64,000 nucleotides of DNA, taken from positions 137,797 to 201,796 of the forward strand of contig NZ_KI515775.1 of NCBI RefSeq assembly GCF_000478175.1, given 5' to 3'. This DNA comes from Corynebacterium sp. KPL1814. Its GTDB lineage: Bacteria; Actinomycetota; Actinomycetes; Mycobacteriales; Mycobacteriaceae. The position numbers were made by a program, and so were the translations under genes. The notes beneath the pieces were generated by a model. That model saw nothing but the letters and a program-made list of their open reading frames with translations. It had not been told where the DNA came from and searched no databases. Shown here piece after piece: positions 8,364 through 15,799 of this stretch; the stretch's first letter is position 1, and each line of letters starts with the position of its first letter.

Positions 8364-8804
8364 TTAGCGCAGCGGATCTTTGGCAACGTGGACGGTACTG
8401 TCTTGAATATCGCCCAAATCAACGACAATGTTGCAGGAATAGAATTCTCGGACTGGAGTGCCAAATCCATTGGGGAAATCAACGTGGCCAAAGGCGTAGT
8501 ACCTACGCGGCGAATCAGTGATTGAATCTGACGACTGAATGTCAATGTCTTCTGGAAAACTGACTCCACCGGGATACTTGGCACGGCTGGTTACCTGCTC
8601 ACGGCATGCATCCAAAGCAGCTTTTGTATCTTCGGTTTCGCTTATTTTCAAAATGGCAAGATCAAAGAATATTAATGCTACGAGGGCGGATCCAACGAGC
8701 AATAGCCAGAACCACCACCGCTTTACAAGCGGCTTTTCCACATGTGCTGAAGGAAGTGGCGTCGCATTTTCAAGGGAGGGAGACGGGTGAGGAGAGGTGT
8801 CCAA
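8364..8804 (-). CDS. Membrane-anchored hypothetical protein
   Basis: The product has a Pro/Ser-rich cytoplasmic N-terminus, a basic stop (KRWW) followed by one membrane helix (WFWLLLVGSALVALIFFDLAIL) and an extracytoplasmic domain of about 85 residues with two cysteines that could form a disulfide. I prefer TTG 8804 (LDTSPHPSPS, with CGAAAG upstream) to GTG 8855, because it gives an N-terminus like that of the adjacent Ltp protein (MTSPSP). The two proteins share the layout of short Pro-rich head, one helix and outside domain. They lie 89 bp apart on the same strand. No domain recognised. Confidence 0.6.
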   Translation of the reverse strand: MDTSPHPSPSLENATPLPSAHVEKPLVKRWWFWLLLVGSALVALIFFDLAILKISETEDTKAALDACREQVTSRAKYPGGVSFPEDIDIQSSDSITDSPRRYYAFGHVDFPNGFGTPVREFYSCNIVVDLGDIQDSTVHVAKDPLR

Positions 8805-9065
8805 CGCATTGGTCTTTCGGAAGAGAGAAAATGAGTGATTATTGCCGGTGCACACCCCGGCATCGAGCTGTGGTGTGAAGTAGCAATGGTTTAACTAAAT
8901 CAACCGGTCTGGACATAAGCATGCGGGCAAGGAAGGAAAATCGCCTATGTGTACGAAAGTTGTAGATTGCCTCGACTTTCCTTGGCTTAAAGTGGAGTAA
9001 GAAGTAGATTAAGGTATTTGCGATTATTGATGGCTCAGTAGTGGGGTAGAGAAAGGCTTATTTCT

Positions 9066-9974
9066 ATGAAGGCGGACGTAGTAATCGTTGGCGGTGGATT
9101 TGCGGGCACTTCTGCAGCTATTACCTTGGCCCGCGCGAATCGGACTGTCGCATTAGTGGACTCAAATCAGCCACGAAATAGGTTTAGCGAGCATTCCCAC
9201 GGAGTTTTAGGATTTGATTCAGCTTCGCCTATTCAAACGCTTGAAAGCGGACGCCGTGAATTTCAGTCGTTCGGCGGAGAGGTTATTTCTCAAATGGCGA
9301 AGTCGCTTGCTCTTGCTGATGGCGACACTCGTGGGTGGAAAACCGAATTGGAAAGCGGCGACGCCGTTTACTCGCGCCATGTAATCGTAGCTACAGGTAT
9401 CACTGACAAATTGCCAGACATCCCCGGAGTAGCGCAGCTGTGGGGCAACCGGGTCTTTCACTGCCCTTATTGCCATGGTTATGAGGTAAAAAATAAAAAC
9501 CTGGTCGTTATTGGTGGGAAGAACCCTCCATTTACTTTCCGTATAACGAAGTTGCTCACTAAATGGACGGATCGAGTGACTTTCTATCCAAATGGCTTGG
9601 ATCTTTCCCAGGAAGAAAAACGCCTTATGGAATCGCTAGGAATCACAATTGAACCTAATTTGGTGCAAGGGGTTAGAGAATCTGAACGCTTTGGTGGCGG
9701 CGTAGTACTTGACGTTGGGCAGGAAAAGAAAGAATACGAAGCTTGTTTTACCGGTCCGGAATTTGTTCCCAATGACTCAATACTTAAACAAGCCGGATGC
9801 GCTGTAGAACACGGTTGGGTTAAAGCGGACTCTGGGATGACGTCGCTGGAGGGCATTTGGGCTGCAGGAAATGTCATAAGCTCCCCATACCAAATGCCGC
9901 AAGCCATGGGTGCTGGAGCCGCCGTTGCCATTAAGGTGGCTCAGAAGATGTTTGACGAGGATATCTCCTACTAA
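9066..9974 (+). CDS. FAD-dependent thioredoxin-reductase-like oxidoreductase
   Basis: The 302-residue flavoprotein has the FAD-binding motif VVIVGGGFAGTSAA (residues 5-18), a redox-active CPYC pair (Cys133, Cys136) in FHCPYCHGYE, and the C-terminal FAD motif IWAAGNV. CPYCHGYE is typical of a TrxR-like subfamily distinct from true thioredoxin reductase (CATC). The expected NAD(P)-binding glycine motif after the CxxC is replaced by VVIGGKNPPFTF, so NADPH binding is doubtful. Natural-product dithiol oxidases of the same fold use O2 instead, which is a possible analogy only. The gene is AT-richer than its neighbours and stands alone in the accessory stretch. Confidence 0.8.
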   Translation: MKADVVIVGGGFAGTSAAITLARANRTVALVDSNQPRNRFSEHSHGVLGFDSASPIQTLESGRREFQSFGGEVISQMAKSLALADGDTRGWKTELESGDAVYSRHVIVATGITDKLPDIPGVAQLWGNRVFHCPYCHGYEVKNKNLVVIGGKNPPFTFRITKLLTKWTDRVTFYPNGLDLSQEEKRLMESLGITIEPNLVQGVRESERFGGGVVLDVGQEKKEYEACFTGPEFVPNDSILKQAGCAVEHGWVKADSGMTSLEGIWAAGNVISSPYQMPQAMGAGAAVAIKVAQKMFDEDISY

Positions 9975-10126
9975 AGGATTTACACTTTCATTGCTCATAC
10001 CGGAGATTGGATAGTGGTGGCTTCCCCACAATGAGCTAATAAAGTCGTACCGAGACGCATTGGGAGTTCTTGCTACCCGATTTTTCGAGGGGCTATCTTG
10101 TGTGGGCCATTTTTCGCTAGCATGTG

Positions 10127-11125
10127 ATGATGCGCTTTTCCTACCTGACTGTCCCTACTGTGACAGCGTGTTTATTGTTGGCGGCCTGCTCGAACCCAGA
10201 TAGTGGTGACACGAATCAGGCTGCGAATGATTCCGAATCTGCGTCGGCCTCCAGTGCTGCCGCGCAGTCAAAGGCGGCGAGCGAACAGCACACGGAGATT
10301 CCGACCGCAGATAGCGATGCGTCGCAGCTTTTGGCGGGGATGACGATGAGCAACCTCGTCGATAAGCAATCGCAAGAGGTGGCCCGCACCGCGCTTGCCG
10401 ATGCCGGAATGCCACAAGAAAGTATCGACGGCTTTTTTGAATTGGTAGACGAATACAACACTGCTGTACCGACGGACAGCATGGTGGCCGAAGGCTTCGC
10501 GGATTACGGGACGCAGGATCCGGACTACGATGTGGAGGCCATTTCAAAGGCGTGGAATGACCACCATGCGGACTATGTGGGTACCAATTGCCGCATTAAT
10601 ACCTTTACCCTGGCGGATTCGCTCTTTTCCGTTGATGACCAGGACAATCCCAATGATTCCTTGTTATTCCTAGATCAACAGTCCCTAGATAATGCGCCGG
10701 AGCAAATCTTTGATGAAGCCGAGCGCGCCAAGTTCGAGGCCTTCTATGGGAATGTGGAAACCACCATGGAGCAAGATCCAGGGCAGCACATCGCCGATAT
10801 CAAGGCTTATTTTAAAGACCGCGGAATCGAGTTCGCGGATACGGATGCTCGGGTGGTGTCGGTATTCTCGCACGATACCTTGACGGAACCGGCCACGCTT
10901 TTTATCGGACATACCGGCGTTGCCGTGCCGTATGAGGATGGCTATCTATTCTTGGAGAAGCTTGCCTTCGATATGCCTTATCAGGCGGTGACGGTGAAGG
11001 ATATGCAGCAGCTCAATGATTACTTGATGCATAAATACGATGACGGCCCCGATTTGGAATATGGCCAACCCGTCATCTTTGACAATGATGACGTGATAGA
11101 AGGCATGCGCTACGCCAAGAAGTAA
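10127..11125 (+). CDS. Putative secreted lipoprotein, unknown function
   Basis: About 332 residues with an N-terminal lipoprotein signal: MMRFSYLTVPTVTACLLLAACSN, lipobox LLAAC. A Ser/Ala/Gln-rich linker follows (residues about 27-65), then an acidic globular domain of about 260 residues that I do not recognise. It contains repeated Asp-rich turns (NDHHADYVGTNCR, PDYDVEAIS) and a C-terminal FDNDDVIEGMRYAKK. No Shine-Dalgarno sequence is present. A -10-like TAGCAT at 10118-10123 lies directly before the ATG codons at 10127 and 10130, which suggests leaderless expression. It is probably anchored outside the cytoplasmic membrane. Confidence 0.7.
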   Translation: MMRFSYLTVPTVTACLLLAACSNPDSGDTNQAANDSESASASSAAAQSKAASEQHTEIPTADSDASQLLAGMTMSNLVDKQSQEVARTALADAGMPQESIDGFFELVDEYNTAVPTDSMVAEGFADYGTQDPDYDVEAISKAWNDHHADYVGTNCRINTFTLADSLFSVDDQDNPNDSLLFLDQQSLDNAPEQIFDEAERAKFEAFYGNVETTMEQDPGQHIADIKAYFKDRGIEFADTDARVVSVFSHDTLTEPATLFIGHTGVAVPYEDGYLFLEKLAFDMPYQAVTVKDMQQLNDYLMHKYDDGPDLEYGQPVIFDNDDVIEGMRYAKK

Positions 11126-11710
11126 AAGGGCAGTTTAACCCTGTGTGACAATAATGAACTGCTTCCTGCCAGGAGGCGCGTGGCCTTTAATGCCCAAACC
11201 ACGGCGGAATAGTTTGAACATTCGCGACGGGGAGTAATTTCCCGCCAATCCTAACATTTGCTGAATGTTCAGGGGCCAGTGGGTGATAGAAGAACCCTGG
11301 CAACTCGATTCCTCTTTGTAAGCGATGCGCGGTCTAAACGGAGCGTGTCGTTGCGGCTGCATCGTTACGGGAAACAAGCCATCAACCAAATGGCCGTGGC
11401 TTACCCTGTTAGCTCTGACTGATACCTGTAATCCCGATTTCCCGAATAAACCACGTGACTCGCTCTTAGCGCATTCGGCAGGGACACCCGGTTTCGAAGG
11501 GTTGCCTAATTCCTTTAAGGCAAGCATAACCATCGTCACGCCGTACGCTACTGTGATATATACCTCACATTTTAGGGCTAGGATAGGTAATCTATATGTC
11601 GCTATAGGTATACTCACTAACCGTGTCGAGCTGGAGTTCTCAGAGGCTGGACACCGCCTCCCCAGCAAACGTTGGGAAAACCCACAAGACTCATAAGAAG
11701 GGTTGAAGAC
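11126..11710. other. 585-bp intergenic region without a recognised gene
   Basis: Between two lipoprotein genes. I find no convincing ribosome binding site with an ORF on either strand. A long minus-strand open frame crosses it but has no recognisable domain and runs into the facing lipoprotein gene. A TATACT box at 11609-11614 could drive the downstream lipoprotein, leaving a leader of about 90 nt with a small CCCAGC/GTTGGG-type hairpin. The rest is unexplained. Confidence 0.4.
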
Positions 11711-12175
11711 ATGAAATCGAATAATTTCCGCCGCGTTTCCATCGCAGCTGCGACTGCCGCTCTGGGCCTGACCCTGGCAGCCTGCAGCGATGATGGCAGC
11801 TCCGCCCCGGTGACCGTCACTGAGACCGCTATACCAGCGGAACAGAGCAACCAGAATAACCAGGATGATGGCAAGGAAACCGTCACCGTCACCTCTGGTG
11901 CAGACGCTAACGCGAATGGTGGCAATGCCGGTCAGGGCGGTGGCAACGCTGCCACCAACGACCTGCCCACCGAAATTACCGGTTACTCCGGTGAAGCAGA
12001 GCGTGACCTGAACGAAGAGGGTCTGACTAAGGATGAAGTGACTCAGGTTTTGCAGCGTGCCCACAACGGCGAAGGCAAGGTCAAGTGGGACAATGATGGC
12101 TACTGGGAAGTCGAAGTTGGTGGCGTTGACGTCGATATCGACAGGAACGGCCTAGTCCTTGACGTCGACCGCTAA
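11711..12175 (+). CDS. Small lipoprotein with C-terminal PepSY-like domain
   Basis: From ATG 11711 the 154-residue product has a lipoprotein signal ending in TLAAC (Cys at about 24). A low-complexity Gly/Asn/Gln linker follows (residues about 45-85), then a C-terminal domain of about 60 residues. That domain (EAERDLNEEGLTKDEVTQVL, then WDNDGYWEVEVGGVDVDID) resembles a PepSY-type fold, which often inhibits proteases or senses the cell envelope; the assignment is by pattern only. Start choice rests on AGAAGGG about 9 nt upstream. A Rho-independent terminator follows at 12254. Confidence 0.65.
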   Translation: MKSNNFRRVSIAAATAALGLTLAACSDDGSSAPVTVTETAIPAEQSNQNNQDDGKETVTVTSGADANANGGNAGQGGGNAATNDLPTEITGYSGEAERDLNEEGLTKDEVTQVLQRAHNGEGKVKWDNDGYWEVEVGGVDVDIDRNGLVLDVDR

Positions 12176-12253
12176 ATAGGTCACCCCGCTTCTGTATTGG
12201 CTTTATGACTACACAGAGCACTCAATAATTGGTTCTTTTGGGAACCCAGCGAG

Positions 12254-12290
12254 ACCGTCCAATGCGCGCGTAGTGCACTGGACGGTTTTC
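12254..12290 (+). terminator. Terminator after the PepSY-like lipoprotein gene
   Basis: Stem ACCGTCCA (12254-12261) with TGGACGGT (12279-12286), extended by inner pairs, followed by TTTTC. Correct orientation and distance for the plus-strand lipoprotein gene. Confidence 0.75.
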
Positions 12291-12365
12291 TTATGGCCGG
12301 ATTCCTTTAATCTCGGAGGTGTTTGCTCCAAAGAGGGGTTAGCTCGGTCAAATGGAGAAAAGAGA

Positions 12366-12400
12366 AATGCTCTGGGTGGTTGGAATACACCCAGAGCATT
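12366..12400 (-). terminator. Terminator of the minus-strand secreted protein gene
   Basis: A perfect 13-bp stem (12366-12378 with 12388-12400) has a 9-nt loop. On the minus strand it is followed by TCTCTTTTCTCC. It lies 26 bp beyond the stop at 12426. Confidence 0.75.
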
Positions 12401-12425
12401 AGTGGAATTGTGGAGATCGTTGAAG

Positions 12426-12851
12426 TTAGGCGAGCTTAGCGGAGATCTCGATGATCTTTTCAACGACCTTCAGCGCGTCTTGAATTTTGCTGAAGTCAAT
12501 GTTCTTGATGAACTTTTCGGCCTTTGCGTTGAAGTCATCAGTTTTGCTGGAGAGCTCGTCGAGCTTGGCGTGGAAGTTTTCCTTGTGCTCTTTGTGCTTG
12601 GCGTCGAGATCCTGCTTGTCGTCTTGGTGCTTGCTGGAAAGCTCGTCCAGCTTGTTGTGGATATCCTCCTTGTTGAGCTTGGAGGAACCGTTGTCGTCCT
12701 GCTCTGGGGTGGTCTCGGTGGTGGTTTCTACCGCTGCGGTGGTCTCGGCTGCAGTGGTTTCGGGAGTGGTTTCTTCAGCGAGTGCCGGTGCCACTGCGGT
12801 GGTGGTGGCGATGGCCAAGGTGGTAAGTCCGACGGATGCTTTGCGTAGCAT
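12426..12851 (-). CDS. Secreted coiled-coil protein, unknown function
   Basis: The 141-residue product has a Sec signal peptide (LRKASVGLTTLAIATTTAVA, cleavage near APALA-EE), then a Thr/Glu-rich spacer (TTPETTAAETTAAVETTTE). A highly charged helical region of about 90 residues follows with the repeated element KLDELSSK (twice), predicted coiled coil, ending in an amphipathic helix (KVVEKIIEISAKLA). A strong AAGGAGG ribosome binding site lies 5-6 nt before the ATG. It is probably released or associated with the envelope. The composition resembles small secreted corynebacterial proteins, but I assign no function. Confidence 0.7.
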   Translation of the reverse strand: MLRKASVGLTTLAIATTTAVAPALAEETTPETTAAETTAAVETTTETTPEQDDNGSSKLNKEDIHNKLDELSSKHQDDKQDLDAKHKEHKENFHAKLDELSSKTDDFNAKAEKFIKNIDFSKIQDALKVVEKIIEISAKLA

Positions 12852-13241
12852 GATTCCTCCTTAGTGGAATGTTGTTTTCAAAAGGTGGGTGTTTACACCG
12901 GAAACATACTAATGCTTATTCATTAAATATTCAGCTTTTGTGTCGGAACACACAGGAATACGTCAGGTGTGTATCAATTTTGCTGGAGATTTGGGTGCAC
13001 CCGCCTGCGTATCTTGGGGCGTACAGGGGGGAATACATACGTGGAGGGATTGCATCATGAGTATTTGCGTTGCCCTATTTCCGCCGGTGGCTCGAATGCT
13101 CCTAGGGAGAGGGGAAGGGAAGCGCTAATTTGCCACCGTTGGACGTGATCGCTGAATACAGTGGACCCCGAGGCTGGTAGATTTTCACGGTTGGGCGATT
13201 CTCTTAGTGACTGCTTTTCTGCGACCACAGGCGGATTCTAG
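12852..13241. other. 390-bp intergenic region
   Basis: Contains the upstream region of the secreted coiled-coil gene, an AT-rich block near 12910-12940, and the left flank of the IS30-family element. A 23-codon frame at 13057-13128 has GGAGGG upstream but no other support. Nothing else recognised. Confidence 0.35.
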
Positions 13242-14937
13242 GGGTCATTGCAACGATGACGGTTACTTTGGTTTGATACTACCGGTTCGTGTCAGGGCGT
13301 TGGTCATGACTTCGGCTGGGGTGCGCCAGTTGAGTGCTTTGCGTGGTTTGTGGTTGTGAATGTTGGCGATCATCTCTAGGTCCTCGGCGCTGTAGATGGA
13401 CAGGTCACTGTTTTTGGGTAGGTTTCTCCTGAGCCTGCCGTTGGTGTTTTCGTTGCTGCCTCTCTCCCACGGCGATCCTGGATGGCAGAAGTAGATGGGA
13501 ATGTCAGTGGCCATGGTAAAGGCTTTATGGCCAGCCATTTCACTTCCTTGGTCCCAGGTAATTGATGACCAGATAGCTTTATCGATTCCAGCAACAGCCT
13601 TGTGCAGGGCTGTGAATACTTCTTTGCTGGTATGCCTTCCTGGTAGGTGGCCAAGGACAACAAATCGGCTGACGCGTTCTACTAACGTGATCACCGCGGA
13701 TTGGTTATTTTTACCAAGGATGAGGTCGCCTTCCCAGTGGCCTGGCAAAAGACGTTCAGTAACCTCTTCTGGCCGGTCGTCGATGAGGATCATGTCGTCA
13801 ACGAAGCGTTGCTGGGCCGGTGTGGTGGTGCGTGTTTGGCGTTTCTTGCGTTTCTTTCTGCCGGTAGGCAAGTCCAGGCCGAGGTCTTTGAGTCTTCCTT
13901 TGGACTGTAGATAAAAGGCGTCATAAATCGTTTCGTGACTAATGCGCATGTCCTTATCAGTGGGGTAGTCGATGGGCAGGCGATTGGAAATCTCCTCCGG
14001 TGACCATTGTGCCCGCAATTGTGTGCATACATAGTCCCATAACCTTTTGTTGGCCAGCAGTTTCGGTATTTTCGGCCGCAACCTACGCGCACAAGCCTTT
14101 AACTGGGCGGTTTCTGCACGATACGGGCCTTCAGCGCTGTGGTTTCTGCGTACTTCACGCTGAATTGACGAGGCACTTCGCCCTAAACGGCGACCGATCT
14201 CCCGCAGCGGCACATGCTCACGAAGAAGATCGGCGATAATAACGCGTTCTTCAAAGCAAATATAGCGATCACTGATGCGTTTATACGGATCCACACCGCC
14301 AGGCAAGGCAGGGGCACAAAACCGTCCAGATTCGCTGACGTCATGGCGTTGGCGCAGCGCTTTCATAAGTCTTTTATACGTGGTGGCATCCTCGCCGACA
14401 GGTATGAACTCTTTACGTGGCCCTCCGGATTTGATGAGTCCTTTTTCGAAGTCTAAAGACAATCGACGATCAATTCCTACCCCAGCCCCAGCATCACCAA
14501 CAGGCAAGCTCGCCAACCGAAGGCGTAAGTATTCCACCCTTAACTGTGTTTGGCGGACTTTCCGGGCATACCTCGATAGCCGGATATGGCACCCGGCTTC
14601 TGTAGCAACGGCATACGCAGCGGTGGGATGCATTCCACACGTTTTGGCGGCTTGATGTACCGAAAGTCCGCCTTGAACTAGTTCTACAAGCTGTAAAGCC
14701 TGGCTACCGCGACGATCAACTCGTTTGGCTTTATGTATGACTGGCAATCCGTGAGAATGGCAAAAATTCAAAGCATGCGCGTAATGACAGCCAAGCTCAC
14801 CAGCAGCCGAACGAACACTACGCCCACTGCCAACCAAGGCGACCAAGCCACGACGATCCGACTCAGACAACGAATGAAACGGGCCCACAACTCCAGGCAC
14901 AACAACACCCTCCTAAGGGAAAGTGTTGCAACGACCC
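13242..14937. mobile_element. IS30-family insertion sequence, complete
   Basis: A single transposase gene is bounded by imperfect inverted ends: GGGGTCATTGCAAC at 13241-13254 and the reverse complement AGGGTCGTTGCAAC from 14925-14938 (12 of 14 matched). The element spans about 1.7 kb. I could not identify a certain short target duplication. The right end lies 35 bp from the terminator of tRNA-Gln. Confidence 0.75.
13263..14900 (-). CDS. IS30 family transposase
   Basis: The 545-residue DDE transposase is longer than most IS30 proteins because of an extra N-terminal helix-turn-helix region (about residues 1-180). An IS30 HTH_38-type domain follows (EERVIIADLLREHVPLREIG, then GRSASSIQREVRRN, about 235-275). 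The catalytic domain has the three acidic blocks: HWEGDLILG, TWDQGSEM and NENTNGRLRR. The frame is intact, so the element may be active. It binds its own ends and moves by an excised-circle route in studied family members. The gene fills nearly the whole element. Confidence 0.92.
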   Translation of the reverse strand: MPGVVGPFHSLSESDRRGLVALVGSGRSVRSAAGELGCHYAHALNFCHSHGLPVIHKAKRVDRRGSQALQLVELVQGGLSVHQAAKTCGMHPTAAYAVATEAGCHIRLSRYARKVRQTQLRVEYLRLRLASLPVGDAGAGVGIDRRLSLDFEKGLIKSGGPRKEFIPVGEDATTYKRLMKALRQRHDVSESGRFCAPALPGGVDPYKRISDRYICFEERVIIADLLREHVPLREIGRRLGRSASSIQREVRRNHSAEGPYRAETAQLKACARRLRPKIPKLLANKRLWDYVCTQLRAQWSPEEISNRLPIDYPTDKDMRISHETIYDAFYLQSKGRLKDLGLDLPTGRKKRKKRQTRTTTPAQQRFVDDMILIDDRPEEVTERLLPGHWEGDLILGKNNQSAVITLVERVSRFVVLGHLPGRHTSKEVFTALHKAVAGIDKAIWSSITWDQGSEMAGHKAFTMATDIPIYFCHPGSPWERGSNENTNGRLRRNLPKNSDLSIYSAEDLEMIANIHNHKPRKALNWRTPAEVMTNALTRTGSIKPK

Positions 14938-14971
14938 TCTGAACTCAAGACAGAAATGGGAAAACCAAAAA

Positions 14972-15006
14972 TCCCTCTCGCTGGCGTTTATGCCTTTAGA
15001 GAGGGA
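14972..15006 (-). terminator. Terminator of tRNA-Gln
   Basis: Stem TCCCTCTC (14972-14979) with GAGAGGGA (14999-15006). On the minus strand it is followed by a T-rich run (TTTTTGGTTTT). It is 11 bp beyond the tRNA 3' end. Confidence 0.8.
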
Positions 15007-15016
15007 TATGAAAATG

Positions 15017-15088
15017 CTTCCCCACCAGGACTCGAACCTAGAATGGCGGTACCAAAAACCGCAGTGTTGCCGATTACACCATGGGGAA
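15017..15088 (-). tRNA. tRNA-Gln (anticodon TTG)
   Basis: A 72-nt cloverleaf on the minus strand: acceptor stem TTCCCCA/TGGGGAA, anticodon stem GCGGT/ACCGC with 7-nt loop TTTTGGT giving anticodon TTG, and T-loop TTCGAGT. The discriminator is G and CCA is not encoded. A Rho-independent terminator follows. Confidence 0.95.
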
Positions 15089-15169
15089 CCACAGCGATTG
15101 CTGTAGCTATAGCGTACCTGACGCCCCCGGGTAAATAACAAATTACTAGGTAGGGGTGGGGCAAAGGAT

Positions 15170-15799
15170 ATGGTAGAAGGCATGGTTCGACAGAGAATGA
15201 CCGGACGCGAGCGCCGCGAGCAATTGATTTCCATTGGGCGCGCCGCCTTTGCGGAATTGGGGTTTGAAGGCACCAGCGTCGAAGAGATTGCGTCCCGCGC
15301 CGGCGTATCGAAGCCGGTGGTCTATGAGCATTTTGGGGGCAAAGAAGGCCTGTATGCGGTAGTCGTGGATCGGGAGATGTTGGCGCTAGAAAAAGTCATC
15401 AGGGACTCATTAGAAGAAGGCAGCTGGCGCGAGCGCATTGAGCAGGCCGTAATGGCGCTGCTGAATTACGTCGAGGAAGAAACCGATGGTTTCATCATTC
15501 TGGTACGCGATTCGAAGCCGGGCGAGGAGCGCAGTTTTTCTACGCTGCTTAATGCCGCAGTGGGGCAGGTGGCCTATATCTTGGGTGAGGCCTTTGAGCA
15601 CCGCGGTATTAATCCGGAGCTGGCCAATATTTATGGGCAGGCCCTCGTTGGCATGGTCTCTACCACGGCGCAGTGGTGGTTGGATGAGCGCAGCCCGGAT
15701 AAACCGGATAAGGAAGTCGTCGCTACGCATATAGTCAATCTATGCTGGAATGGTTTGTCCGGTATGGAAATTAAGCCCAAGCTAGGAGGCAGGAAGTAA
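15170..15799 (+). CDS. TetR family transcriptional regulator upstream of mfd
   Basis: About 209 residues with an N-terminal TetR helix-turn-helix (GRERREQLISIGRAAFAELG, then TSVEEIASRAGVSKPVVYEHFG, residues about 11-57) and a C-terminal ligand/dimer domain with helices typical of the family. The stop TAA is immediately followed by the mfd ATG (no spacer), so the two are translationally coupled. Starts at ATG 15170 or 15182 are possible; AAAGGA lies just before the first. Its targets are not evident. Confidence 0.88.
   Translation: MVEGMVRQRMTGRERREQLISIGRAAFAELGFEGTSVEEIASRAGVSKPVVYEHFGGKEGLYAVVVDREMLALEKVIRDSLEEGSWRERIEQAVMALLNYVEEETDGFIILVRDSKPGEERSFSTLLNAAVGQVAYILGEAFEHRGINPELANIYGQALVGMVSTTAQWWLDERSPDKPDKEVVATHIVNLCWNGLSGMEIKPKLGGRK

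Noticed and set aside
11135-12064. 309-codon minus-strand frame across the gap and the facing lipoprotein gene
   Set aside because: No recognisable domain, no ribosome binding site, and overlaps a lipoprotein gene with a clear lipobox; kept only as an unexplained gap.
12273-12848. 191-codon plus-strand frame opposite the secreted coiled-coil gene
   Set aside because: The minus strand has a signal peptide, a strong ribosome binding site and a terminator; the plus frame is its complement.
13057-13128. 23-codon frame with GGAGGG upstream near the IS30 element
   Set aside because: Too short, no conservation evidence, no hydrophobic or toxin-like pattern beyond chance.
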